Source of the DNA: JBBPZA01 sp963728925
Lineage (GTDB): Bacteria; Actinomycetota; Thermoleophilia; Solirubrobacterales; Solirubrobacteraceae
Length of the DNA: 64,000 bases
Direction of reading: 5' to 3'
Assembly: GCA_963728925.1 (NCBI GenBank)
Contig: CAVSMB010000029.1
Location: 186,001-250,000 of the forward strand
Below are positions 40,021-48,127 of this stretch, piece after piece. A program made the position numbers and the translations under genes. A model generated the notes under the pieces. It worked only from the letters and a program-made list of their open reading frames with translations. It made no database searches and was not told the DNA's origin. Within the stretch, counting starts at the first letter, position 1. Each line of letters starts with the position of its first letter.

Positions 40021-40233
40021 TTAGGCGGGCACTCGACCGGCGTCAGTGTGCGGGTCGGGCACAGGGCGACCGGAGTCACGGAGATACGCGAGATGCGCGG
40101 AAAGTGCGTCGGCGATGTGTTCTTCGGCTTCGTCGCGCGTGGCTCCGAGTGCGAATACGCCGTCGACGTCTGGGCTGTGTGCGCCCCAGCCGCCGTCTTC
40201 GGCTTGTTCGTAGATGACCAGGTAGCTCTTCAT
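40021..40233 (-). CDS. HicB-like antitoxin (orphan)
   Basis: The 70-residue protein has the HicB fold signature MKSYLVIYEQAEDGGWGAHS near the start, then PDVDGVFALGATRDEAEEHI and a helix ending HLAYLRDSGRPVP. HicB proteins neutralise HicA mRNA interferases. No HicA frame is recognised on either side, so this is an orphan. It lacks a C-terminal DNA-binding domain. ATG 40233 has a GGAT-type ribosome site. Confidence 0.75.
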   Translation of the reverse strand: MKSYLVIYEQAEDGGWGAHSPDVDGVFALGATRDEAEEHIADALSAHLAYLRDSGRPVPDPHTDAGRVPA

Positions 40234-40523
40234 CGCAGATCCTTCAGGCCGGACGTCACCGGCCCAATCCAAACAGCAAGCGTGAAAGCAGGCGTCCCCC
40301 CTGGGCTCGCAACACACTCGCAAGGGTCCCGAGCGGGCGTCCACACCGCCTTGACGGAGACGACCGCATCCACGCGGAAGAGCAGCGGGCGACTACGGCG
40401 TACGGCCGATGCTGGGCGACGGCGCCCTCGACCTTGTCCCGCGCCACCGCGCTCGTCCGGAGGGCGGGGCGCAGCCCGCGGCTCGAAGCACGAGCTTGCC
40501 GCTCTGGCCGCCACGCGGTATTG
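40234..40523. other. Non-coding spacer without recognised content
   Basis: Several frames are open here, but none gives a recognisable protein. The minus-strand frame just before hicB ends IGPVTSGLKDLR, which does not fit HicA. Confidence 0.4.
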
Positions 40524-40935
40524 GTGCGGCAGCAGATCAGGCGTGATCGTCATCGGGAAGGCCTGTCGATCCGGGCGTTGCCGGAGCGTCACGGCGTCCA
40601 TCGCCGCACGGTGCGCCAGCTGGCGTCGGCCGTTGGTGCCGGCCAAGCGCGCGCCGGTGAGCCGGCCGGCGCCGAAGCTCGGCGCGTATCGGGCGGTGAG
40701 CGACTCCTGGCTCGTGGATGATCGTGACGCGCCGCGCAAGCAGCGCCATACCGCGAAGCGGATCCACGAGCGCCTTGTGGATGAGTATGGCGATGAATCG
40801 CCGAGGTGACGGTCCGCCAGTGTCGTGCGGACGTGCAAGGGGCAGTTGGGCTAGCAGGCTGAGGTCGACTGGGGCCGGCCGAAGTGGAGCTCGCGGGAGT
40901 TCGATCGCTCCACGCTGACGACCGGCTCGAAGAAC
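40524..40935 (+). mobile_element. Relic of an IS21-family transposase (IstA)
   Basis: Pieces of IstA occur in three frames in order: RQQIRRDRHREGLSIRALPE and RHGVHRRTVRQ (helix-turn-helix); then SRPAPKLGAYRAVSDSWLVD and RDAPRKQRHTAKRIHERLVD; then AEVTVRQ; then AEVDWG with the first catalytic Asp. At least three frame changes and internal losses are needed to connect them. The remaining DDE domain, IstB and the terminal repeats are missing. Confidence 0.82.
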
Positions 40936-40983
40936 CGCGGGTCGCGAGGAACGCCGCGCGCCATGTTCCGCGACGCGCTGAGG

Positions 40984-41835
40984 CTACGCCGCCGGCGCGT
41001 GCTCGGCGAGGAAGCGCCTGAGGTGCTCGAGGTATGTCGCACGATGGTGACGCTCGCCGTGGATCGCATGGCCCGCGCCGGCGACGCGCGCGACTTCGAC
41101 GTCTGGGTGCGTCCGCGCGAGCCGCTCCTGCCAACGTGACGGGAACATGGCGCCTAAGTCGTCGTCGGCTGCGAGCAGGAACACCGGCACGAAGACGCGC
41201 ATGCTCGTGTCGACGTCGGCGAACGTGGAAAAGTCGATGACACCGTCGAGCACCCCGAGGTCCATGGAGTGCAGGCCGTACCCCCAACTCGCGAGATTGT
41301 CGTCGGTGCTGACGTCCTTGAGTGTGATCGACGTGTCGGGCCCGATCGGGAAGTCGCGCACCCGATCGCCGAACTCGTCGGCGCTCAGGCCCTCTCCACG
41401 CATCGCGACCACCACCGCGCGCAGCTGTCCGGAAATCTCCGCGGTTGGCGACGCGTCGAACTCCACCCTGTCGTTGAGGTACAGCGGCGGGTCCTCGAGG
41501 AACGCCGCCTTGACCAGGTCGGGCCGGCGCTGCGCGAGCCGCCACGCCACCAGCGCACCGAGCGAGTGGCCGACGATTACGGCCGGACCCCCGGCGCACT
41601 CGACCATGACCGCCGCGACGTCACTGGCGTAGTTCTCCGTCGTATACGTCCCGGGTGCGTGGCCGGAGCGGCCGTGGCCGCGTAGGTCCAACCGAAAGAT
41701 GCGTCGGTTCTCCGTGACGTCCTTGGGCAGCCAGGCGAAGTCGCGCTCAGATCTCGTGACCCCCTAGACGAACACGACCGCGACCCCGTCCTCAGGTCGC
41801 GCGACCTCGACGTTAATCGCGACGGCGTCGGCCAT
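40984..41835 (-). pseudogene. Alpha/beta hydrolase interrupted by an amber stop
   Basis: From ATG 41835 the frame reads MADAVAINVEVARPEDGVAV then VFV, meets TAG at 41764-41766, and continues in the same frame as GVTRSERDFAWLPKDVTENR, LDLRGHGRSGHAPGTY, the nucleophile elbow VGHSLGALVAWRLAQ, LLAADDDLGAMFP (acid) and GAGHAIHGE (His). The stop sits where the family has the His of the oxyanion HG motif (VFVHG). All other catalytic residues are intact, so this is a full-length gene inactivated by one nonsense change. Confidence 0.85.
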
Positions 41836-42099
41836 CACGCGCACAACAGAGAGCGTAGTCCTATCCCAACGGGCGCGCTTCCGCATCGGCCCCGAGGCGC
41901 GAGAGCGCGAACCGGCCGAGGCGAGCTCTCGCATCTGCTGGCGAACGCGGGAGGTGGGCGGCCGGGTGGACGTGGAAAAGGCGATGAAACCGCGGTCATC
42001 GCCCGAATCCTCATGGAAAGAATGGAGGCGGCCCTTCGTGCGTCTTGGGCAGCACGTTGGCAGCACCGCTCGGGAGCGTTCGATGATGCCCGCCGTCCC
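41836..42099. other. Spacer without recognised content
   Basis: Nothing identifiable apart from a probable upstream region for the broken hydrolase; a TACGCT box lies about 20 bases before its start. Confidence 0.35.
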
Positions 42100-42320
42100 C
42101 GGCGAGGCTTGGAGCACGATGGCACGATGAGGTGGGCCCGGATGGTCATGTCGTCGCGACCGACATCGACGTCGGCTATCTCAAGCCTCTCGAGCGCTCA
42201 AACCTCGAGGTCCGCCAACACAACATCCTGGAGGACCCGGTCGAGGCGCTGAGGTCGTATCGATGTGGTCTGCTCGCGGCTGCTGGTCTTCCGTCTTGCG
42301 GCACCCTCCGCGCCGACCAC
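42100..42320 (+). pseudogene. SAM-dependent methyltransferase fragment
   Basis: The plus strand reads VGPDGHVVATDIDVGYLKPL, RSNLEVRQHNILEDPVEAL, and then, in another frame, DVVCSRLLVFRLAAPS. These are the regions after motif I through motif IV of a small-molecule methyltransferase. Motif I, the N terminus and the C-terminal half are missing, and one frameshift lies near 42255. Confidence 0.7.
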
Positions 42321-42354
42321 GACCGCCCGAGCACCGCTGGCCGCGCCGGCCCGC

Positions 42355-43698
42355 TCAGTACAGCTCCAGGTACTCCTCGAGCTCCCAGTCGGTGACGTGG
42401 TCGGCGAAGCGCTGGAGCTCGTGGCGGCGCATGGTCGTGTAGGCCGAGACGAACTCCGTGCCGAGCAGCTCGACGATCGCGGAGTCCTCCTCGAGCAACG
42501 ACAGAGACTCCTCGACGGTGAAGGGCAGCGGCGGGCGCGTCGGGTCCTCCTCGGCCGGCGGTGAGGCGGGAGGCTCGAGCTCGAGCTCGTCGGCGATGCC
42601 CAGCAGGCCGGCGCCCAGCAGCGCGGCCGAGGCGAGGTAGGGGTTCGAGAGCCCGGTCGGGGCGCGGTTCTCCACGTGACGGCTCTCGGGCGAGCCGCCC
42701 TTCACGCGCACGAACGCGGAGCGGTCCTCGGGGCCCCACGACACGTTGGTCGGGCTGAAGGTGTGGGTGCGACGGCGCTTCATGCAGTTCACCGTCGGGG
42801 CCAGGAGCGCGTAGGTCGAGCGCGCGTGGCGCAGCTGGCCGGCGATGAAGCGCCGGGCAGCCACCGAGAGCCCGAACTCGTCGTCTTCGTCGGCCATTGC
42901 ATTGGCGCCCGTCGAGGCGTCGAGCAGCCCGATGTGGTTGTGCGCGCCGCAGCCGGCCGAGTCGCCGAAGGGCTTGGACATGAAGGTCGCCAGGTAGCCG
43001 TCCTCGTGGGCGATCTCCTTGACCGCGTTCTTGAACGAGAAGCTCGCGTCCGCGCCGGCCAACCCGACGCTCGGGCTGTAGTTGATCTCCCACTGCGAGC
43101 CCGCGTACTCCGAGTTGGCGGTGATGATGTCGATGCCGAAGGCGCGCGTCTGCTCGACGATCCGCTCGATCGTCGGCACGTAGGTGTTGCGCACCGAGTT
43201 GAAGATGTGGGTGCCCGCGAAGAGCGGCTCGCGCGTCTCGGCGTCGAGCAGGTAGAACTCCGGCTCGGAGGAGAGCAGCGCGTCGAAGCCCAGCTGCGCG
43301 CAGCGCTCGAGCACGCGCCGCAGGACGAGCCGCGGCGCCGCGCCCATGGCGCTCCCGTCGTCCCACTGGGGATCGCAGATCAGCCGCCCGGTGTCCTGTC
43401 GCCACGGCACGATCGCGGCGCTGTCGGGGTCGGGGATCAGCCGCGTGTCGCCGTAGGCGATCTCCTCGTTGTAGAGCGTGCCGGGCACGACGTCCGAGCG
43501 GCTGTCGAGGACGACGATGCCGCCGTACATGTTCAGGCCGTCTCGCGAGTAGGACGCGGCGTGCTCGAGGGGCACGAGCTTGGAGCGGCTCGTGCCGTGC
43601 ATGTCGGGGACTTCGAAGCGCACCGTGCGGATGCCCCGGTCGCGCCACCCGTCGAGGACCGCCTGCACCGCCCCCTGCCGTTCGTGCGTCGCCGCCAT
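42355..43698 (-). CDS. Glutamine synthetase-like ligase (gamma-glutamyl-amine ligase type)
   Basis: The 447-residue protein has the GS beta-grasp start (TVRFEVPDMHGTSRSK), catalytic SEPEFYLLD, GSQWEINYSP, FMSKPFGDSAGCGAHNHIGL and the late block PTNVSWGPEDRSAFVRV. GS-like enzymes in amine catabolic clusters (PuuA, IpuC) attach glutamate to a primary amine with ATP. The active-site Asn/Arg loop reads PTVNCMKRRR instead of the classic NSYKRL, hinting at a non-ammonia substrate. It is the last gene of the leftward operon. Confidence 0.87.
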   Translation of the reverse strand: MAATHERQGAVQAVLDGWRDRGIRTVRFEVPDMHGTSRSKLVPLEHAASYSRDGLNMYGGIVVLDSRSDVVPGTLYNEEIAYGDTRLIPDPDSAAIVPWRQDTGRLICDPQWDDGSAMGAAPRLVLRRVLERCAQLGFDALLSSEPEFYLLDAETREPLFAGTHIFNSVRNTYVPTIERIVEQTRAFGIDIITANSEYAGSQWEINYSPSVGLAGADASFSFKNAVKEIAHEDGYLATFMSKPFGDSAGCGAHNHIGLLDASTGANAMADEDDEFGLSVAARRFIAGQLRHARSTYALLAPTVNCMKRRRTHTFSPTNVSWGPEDRSAFVRVKGGSPESRHVENRAPTGLSNPYLASAALLGAGLLGIADELELEPPASPPAEEDPTRPPLPFTVEESLSLLEEDSAIVELLGTEFVSAYTTMRRHELQRFADHVTDWELEEYLELY

Positions 43699-43706
43699 CG
43701 TGCCTC

Positions 43707-44498
43707 CTAGAGCCTCGTCCCGTTGTCCCAGGTCCCGAGCTCGAGGCCCACGGACCGCGCCAGTCGCTCCGCCGCCGCGGCGACGTCGGCCGGCGCGACG
43801 ACGAGGATCCCACCTTCGCGCCCGTCGCCACGCTCCAGCGCGGCCGCGAGCGCGGCTGGCGGCTGGAGGTGGTGGGCGTCCCAGCCCAGCGACGGGTAGC
43901 TGTCGCGCACGACGACGAGCGACCCGCCGCTGCCGCGCAGGACCGCGGCGAGCTGCATGAAGTGGCCCACGTCCCAGTCGGCCGGCGGCGGCGTGACCGG
44001 CTCACCGGCGAGCTGGGCCACCAGCTGCTCGGGCGCGGGGCGCGATCCCCACAGCGGACCGGTGCGCAGGTTGGCGACGACCCTCGCCCGCGGCGCGAGC
44101 GAGGCCGAGCGCTCGACCAGTGCCTCGACGCGCTCGGCCGTCCAGGCGCCTCGCACCGGCAGCGCGCACAGCGCGCCGGCCGAAGCGACCTCGACGACCT
44201 CGACGAGCGCGGAGGGGTCGGTGCCCGAGCGCTCCGGCGCGTCGCCGACCGGCAGCGTGAAGCGGTAGTCCAGGCGCGGCGTCGCGCCGGGCGGAACCGA
44301 GGCCGCCGGCGGCCCCGGCGGCAGCACCGTCCCCGCCCGCAGCGCGACGAGGTCCTGGTCCACGCGCTCGCCGTCCCACTCGGTGATGCCCGAGCCGCGA
44401 AGGGCGAGCGCCGCCCAGAACGCCCCGCACAAGTTGTCCTTCTGGGGAAGCGCGGCGGCGTGCTCCGCCGCAAGCGGGTCGGCGAGGGCGACGCTCAC
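43707..44498 (-). CDS. Uncharacterised protein with papain/C39-like features
   Basis: I do not recognise a named family for this 263-residue protein. LPQKDNLCGAFWAALAL near residue 17 resembles the Q-x(n)-CG entry of papain/C39-fold peptidases. DWDVGHFMQLAAVLRGS near residue 190 could supply the His, and VVVRDSYPSLGWDAHHLQPP the Asp. Strongly conserved-looking text NLRTGPLWGSRP lies between. GTG 44498 overlaps the aldehyde dehydrogenase stop (GTGA), and the GS-like gene follows in eight bases, so it belongs to the amine-catabolism operon. It might hydrolyse or transfer gamma-glutamyl groups; this is inference. Confidence 0.65.
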   Translation of the reverse strand: MSVALADPLAAEHAAALPQKDNLCGAFWAALALRGSGITEWDGERVDQDLVALRAGTVLPPGPPAASVPPGATPRLDYRFTLPVGDAPERSGTDPSALVEVVEVASAGALCALPVRGAWTAERVEALVERSASLAPRARVVANLRTGPLWGSRPAPEQLVAQLAGEPVTPPPADWDVGHFMQLAAVLRGSGGSLVVVRDSYPSLGWDAHHLQPPAALAAALERGDGREGGILVVAPADVAAAAERLARSVGLELGTWDNGTRL

Positions 44499-45853
44499 GT
44501 CGTGGCGTAGAACACGTTCTTGAGCTCGGTGTAGTGCTCCAGCGCATGCGGGCCGAGCTCGCGGCCGATCCCCGACTGCTTGAAGCCTCCGAACGGGGTC
44601 GAGATGCGCACCGAGGTGTTCGAGTTGATGGACAGCGTCCCGGCCTCCAGGGCGCGGGCGACGCGCAGGGCGCGGGCGCCGTCCCTCGTCCAGATCGAGC
44701 CTGAGAGGCCGTAGATCGTGTCGTTGGCGAGCGCGATCGCCTCGGCCTCCCCGTCGAAGGGGATCACCGCGGCCACGGGCCCGAAGATCTCCTCGCGCGC
44801 GGCGCGCGCGGACGGGTCGACGGGGGAGAGGACGGTCGGGGCGAACCAGAAGCCCCTTCCCTCGGGCGCCGAGCCGCGGAAGGCGACGGGGGCGCCGTCG
44901 TCGAGGTAGGAGGCGACCGTCCGGCGCTGGTCGGCGGAGATCAGCGGGCCCATCTCGGTCGCCTCGTCGAGCGGATCGCCGACGCGCACCGCCTTCACCG
45001 AGCGCTCGAAGGCTTCCATGAAGCGGTCGAGCGCGGAGCGCTCGACGAGGATCCGCGAGCGCGCACAGCAGTCCTGGCCCGCGTTGCCGAACACCGCCGA
45101 CGGAGCGGCGGCGGCGGCCTTCTCGAGGTCCGCGTCGGCGAAGACCACGTTCGCCGACTTCCCACCGAGCTCGAGCGTGACACGCTTGATCGAGGCCGAG
45201 GCGAGGGCGCCGATGCGCCGGCCGACCTCGGTCGATCCGGTGAAGGCGACCTTGGCCACGTCGGGGTGCTCGACCAGGCGCTCCCCGGCCACCCGGCCCG
45301 AGCCGACGACGACGTTGAAGACCCCCTCGGGGAGCCCCGCCTCGAGCGCGAGCTCCTCGAGCTCGATGGCGGTGAGCGGCGTGAGCGCCGCGGGCTTGAG
45401 CACGAGCGTGTTGCCCGCCGCGAGCGCCGGCGCGATCTTCCAGCTCGCGATCGGCAGCGGGAAGTTCCACGGCGTGATGAGCCCGATGACGCCGAGCGGC
45501 TCGCGGAAGGTCATGTCGATCCCGCCGGCGACCGGGATCGTGTCGCCCAGCAGCCGCTCGGGCGCGCCGGCGTAGTAGCGGAAGGCGTCGGCGACCATGT
45601 CGACCTCGCCGTAGGCGTCACCGATCGGCTTGCCGACGTTGCGCGCTTCGAGGCGCGCGAGATTCTGGCGGCGCTCGGTGACCGCGTCGCCGATGCGCCG
45701 CAGCAGCGCCGCGCGGTCGGTGGGCGCGACGTCGCGCCAGGCGGGGAACGCCGCCTTCGCGCGCGCGACCGCGTCGTCGGTCTCCTCGACGCCGGCCGCG
45801 GGAAGCTCCGCCAGCACCTCCTCGGTCGCGGGTTCCAGCACGGCGATCGCCAC
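44495..45853 (-). CDS. Aldehyde dehydrogenase
   Basis: The 452-residue protein has the NAD+-binding PWNFPLPIASWKIAPALAAG, FTGSTEVGRRI, the general base in VTLELGGKSANVVF (Glu) and the catalytic Cys in GNAGQDCCARS. The family resembles gamma-aminobutyraldehyde/betaine aldehyde dehydrogenases. In this cluster it would oxidise the aldehyde made by the aminotransferase. GTG 45853 has a GGAGG site seven bases upstream. It is the first gene of the leftward operon. Confidence 0.93.
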   Translation of the reverse strand: MAIAVLEPATEEVLAELPAAGVEETDDAVARAKAAFPAWRDVAPTDRAALLRRIGDAVTERRQNLARLEARNVGKPIGDAYGEVDMVADAFRYYAGAPERLLGDTIPVAGGIDMTFREPLGVIGLITPWNFPLPIASWKIAPALAAGNTLVLKPAALTPLTAIELEELALEAGLPEGVFNVVVGSGRVAGERLVEHPDVAKVAFTGSTEVGRRIGALASASIKRVTLELGGKSANVVFADADLEKAAAAAPSAVFGNAGQDCCARSRILVERSALDRFMEAFERSVKAVRVGDPLDEATEMGPLISADQRRTVASYLDDGAPVAFRGSAPEGRGFWFAPTVLSPVDPSARAAREEIFGPVAAVIPFDGEAEAIALANDTIYGLSGSIWTRDGARALRVARALEAGTLSINSNTSVRISTPFGGFKQSGIGRELGPHALEHYTELKNVFYATT

Positions 45854-45917
45854 GGCTTGCCTCCATCGATCAGGTCTTCGGAGCAGAGCGCGCTCGCAAA
45901 AGGCACTCCCACTGGTC

Positions 45918-45945
45918 CTTATAACCGGATCGGCTGGACTGTCAA
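45918..45945 (-). promoter_or_regulatory. Promoter of the leftward amine operon
   Basis: On the minus strand TTGACA (45940-45945), a 16-base spacer and TATAAG (45918-45923) make a strong sigma-70-type promoter 65 bases before the aldehyde dehydrogenase start. Confidence 0.7.
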
Positions 45946-45969
45946 GGGCGGCTCGCCGCTCACGACCTC

Positions 45970-45999
45970 TCGACAAGCCCTAGGACCTGCGCTACGTTG
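45970..45999 (+). promoter_or_regulatory. Promoter of the rightward amine operon
   Basis: TCGACA (45970-45975) and TACGTT (45994-45999) with an 18-base spacer lie about 45 bases before GTG 46045. The -10 runs into an inverted repeat. Confidence 0.6.
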
Positions 46000-46017
46000 C
46001 CAAAGGAGTCGTGGCAA
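45997..46017 (+). promoter_or_regulatory. Inverted repeat TTGCCA-N9-TGGCAA, likely operator
   Basis: Perfect six-base arms (45997-46002 and 46012-46017) overlap the -10 box and the predicted transcript start. The dyad is placed for repression, most simply by the FadR-like regulator encoded at 48128. A second overlapping near-dyad, CCAAAGGA (46000-46007) with TCCTTTTGG (46019-46027), could fold in the leader RNA. Confidence 0.5.
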
Positions 46018-46044
46018 GTCCTTTTGGTCGAAGGGAGAGGCGAA

Positions 46045-47421
46045 GTGACCCAAGCGGTGGTCGACAGCACGGCGACGCACGTGTTCCCGCCCGAGCTCGA
46101 CCGGCGCTACCCGGTCATCGTGCGCGGCGAGGGCGTGTGGCTGCAGGACGCGGGCGGCCGGCGCTACCTCGACGCGATGAGCGGCGGGTCGATGGCCGCG
46201 ACGCTCGGCCACGGCCGCCACGACGTCGTGGCCGCGGCGCGCGAGCAGGCGGCGAAGGTCTCCTACGTCCACACCGAACGGCTGACCTCGCCAGCGCAGG
46301 AGCGCCTGGCCAGCGACCTTGTGGAGGTCGCGCCCGAGGGCTTCGAGCGCGTCCTGTTCGTGACCGGTGGCGCGGAGGCCAACGAGACCGCGCTGCGCCT
46401 GGCGCGGAGCTACCACGTCGAGCGCGGCGAGCCGCGGCGCTGGAAGGTGATCTCGCCGGCGCAGTCCTACCACGGCCCGACGCTCGCGACGCTTGCGCTC
46501 ACCGGCCGCCCCGGGCTGCAGGGCGATCTCGCTCCCTACCTGGCCGAGCACCACCACATCCCGCCGAGCACGTGGCGCTTCGACCCGACCGGGCAGGGCG
46601 CGCTGCAGGCGCTCGACCGCGTGCTGGAGGAGGCCGGCCCCGACGAGGTCTCGACGTTCTTCTGCGAGGGGATCAGCGCGGCGGCGCTCCCCGCCTACAC
46701 GCCGCCCGCGCGCTTCTGGGAGGGGCTGGCCGAGCGGCGCGAGCGCCACGGGTTCCTCGTCTGCTTCGACGAGGTCGTCACCGGCATGGGGCGGACGGGC
46801 GACTGGTTCGCGGCCTCTGACATGCCGATCGTCCCCGACATCATCGCGACCGCCAAGGGGCTGGGCGCGGGCTACGTGCCGATCGGCGCGACGCTCTGCC
46901 GCGGGCACGTCTACGAGGCGGTGGCCGCGGGCTCGGGGCGCTTCGCGCTCGGCCACACCTGGAACGGCGCGCCGCTCGCCTGCGCGGTGGGCGTGAAGGT
47001 CATCGAGGTGCTGAAGGCCGAGGGGCTCATCGAGCGCGTGCGCGAGCGCGGCCCGCGACTGCGCGACGAGCTCGAGGCGGCGCTGAGCGACGTGCCGCTG
47101 GTGCACGAGGTCCGCGGCCACGGCTACCTGCTCGGGGTCGAGTACGTCGACCCGCGCGACGGCCGCTCGTTCTTGCCTGCCGAGCTCGGGGTGGCCGGGC
47201 GGATCGACGACGCCGCCCTCGAGGGCGGGCTCGTCACGCTCTCCACGCAGCCGACCGGTGACGGCTACGCGGGCGACCAGAGCCTCTTCGCGCCGCCCTT
47301 CACCTCGACCGACGAGGAGCTCGCCGAGATGGTGGCGCGCTTCGCCGCCGCGGTGCGCTCGGTGGCCGAGGCGGTGGCGCCGCAGCTCGATGCGCAGCGC
47401 GCCCAGGCCGGGGTCCGATGA
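46045..47421 (+). CDS. Class III aminotransferase
   Basis: The 458-residue PLP enzyme has GGAEANETALRLARSYHVER near residue 110, SPAQSYHGPTLATLALTGR, FDEVVTGMGRTGDWF near residue 250 and the PLP Lys in ATAKGLGAGYVPIGA. Enzymes of this group move amino groups from omega-amino acids, diamines or their glutamylated forms to pyruvate or 2-oxoglutarate. GTG 46045 follows a GAAGGGAGAGG ribosome site. It leads the rightward operon. Confidence 0.92.
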   Translation: MTQAVVDSTATHVFPPELDRRYPVIVRGEGVWLQDAGGRRYLDAMSGGSMAATLGHGRHDVVAAAREQAAKVSYVHTERLTSPAQERLASDLVEVAPEGFERVLFVTGGAEANETALRLARSYHVERGEPRRWKVISPAQSYHGPTLATLALTGRPGLQGDLAPYLAEHHHIPPSTWRFDPTGQGALQALDRVLEEAGPDEVSTFFCEGISAAALPAYTPPARFWEGLAERRERHGFLVCFDEVVTGMGRTGDWFAASDMPIVPDIIATAKGLGAGYVPIGATLCRGHVYEAVAAGSGRFALGHTWNGAPLACAVGVKVIEVLKAEGLIERVRERGPRLRDELEAALSDVPLVHEVRGHGYLLGVEYVDPRDGRSFLPAELGVAGRIDDAALEGGLVTLSTQPTGDGYAGDQSLFAPPFTSTDEELAEMVARFAAAVRSVAEAVAPQLDAQRAQAGVR

Positions 47422-48125
47422 GCGGGCAGGCCGCCGACGGGCTGCGGGCGCTCGTCCTCCAGCACGAGATCGAGACGCCCGCCGGCCACATCCACGAGTG
47501 GCTCGAGCGTTCGGGCGCAGACATCGAGATCCACCGCATCGACCTCGAGCCGGGCCGCGAGGTCGACCCGCGCGACTACGGTCTGCTCGTCTCGCTCGGG
47601 TCGGAGTACGCCGCCTATGACGACGGCATCGAGTGGATCGGAGCCGAGCTCGAGCTCATGCAGGAGGCCACCGGCGCCGACGTCCCCGTGCTCGGCGTCT
47701 GCTTCGGCGGCCAGCTCCTCGCGCGGTCGCTGGGCGGCGAGGTGTTCCGCTCGGACACGCCCGAGATCGGCTGGCTGCCGGTGCTCCCGCGCGACGCCGC
47801 CCTCGTCGGCGAGGGGCCGTGGTTCCAGTGGCACTTCGACTCCTTCCGCGTGCCCGACGGCGCGGTGCTGGTGGCCGACAGCCCGGCCGGCCCCCAGGCC
47901 TTCACCGCCGGGCGCAGCCTGGGCACCCAGTTCCACCCCGAGGTGACGCCAGGCATCATGGACACCTGGGTCAAGGCCTACCGGCACGAGCTCGACGAGC
48001 ATGGCGTCGATCCCGACGGGCTGCTGGTCGAGACCCGGCGGCGCTCGCAGCAGTCGCGCAGCTCGGCCTGGCGGCTGCTCGACGCCTACCTGGAGCGGGT
48101 GGCCCGCCTCGCGCGGGCGCGGTGA
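47418..48125 (+). CDS. Class I glutamine amidotransferase-like protein
   Basis: The 235-residue protein has the GATase nucleophile elbow LGVCFGGQLLARSLGGE (Cys near residue 95) and the partner TQFHPEVTP (His/Glu). It stands alone without a synthase domain. In gamma-glutamylated polyamine catabolism a class I amidotransferase-fold hydrolase (PuuD) releases glutamate from the intermediate, and this gene may play that part. The ATG overlaps the aminotransferase stop by four bases. Confidence 0.85.
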   Translation: MSGQAADGLRALVLQHEIETPAGHIHEWLERSGADIEIHRIDLEPGREVDPRDYGLLVSLGSEYAAYDDGIEWIGAELELMQEATGADVPVLGVCFGGQLLARSLGGEVFRSDTPEIGWLPVLPRDAALVGEGPWFQWHFDSFRVPDGAVLVADSPAGPQAFTAGRSLGTQFHPEVTPGIMDTWVKAYRHELDEHGVDPDGLLVETRRRSQQSRSSAWRLLDAYLERVARLARAR

Positions 48126-48127
48126 CG

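Noticed and set aside
40234..40523. HicA toxin partner upstream of the HicB-like gene
   Set aside because: No frame here has the HicA pattern (GDHxxY-like helix or conserved His region); the frame that ends just before HicB reads IGPVTSGLKDLR, which does not fit.
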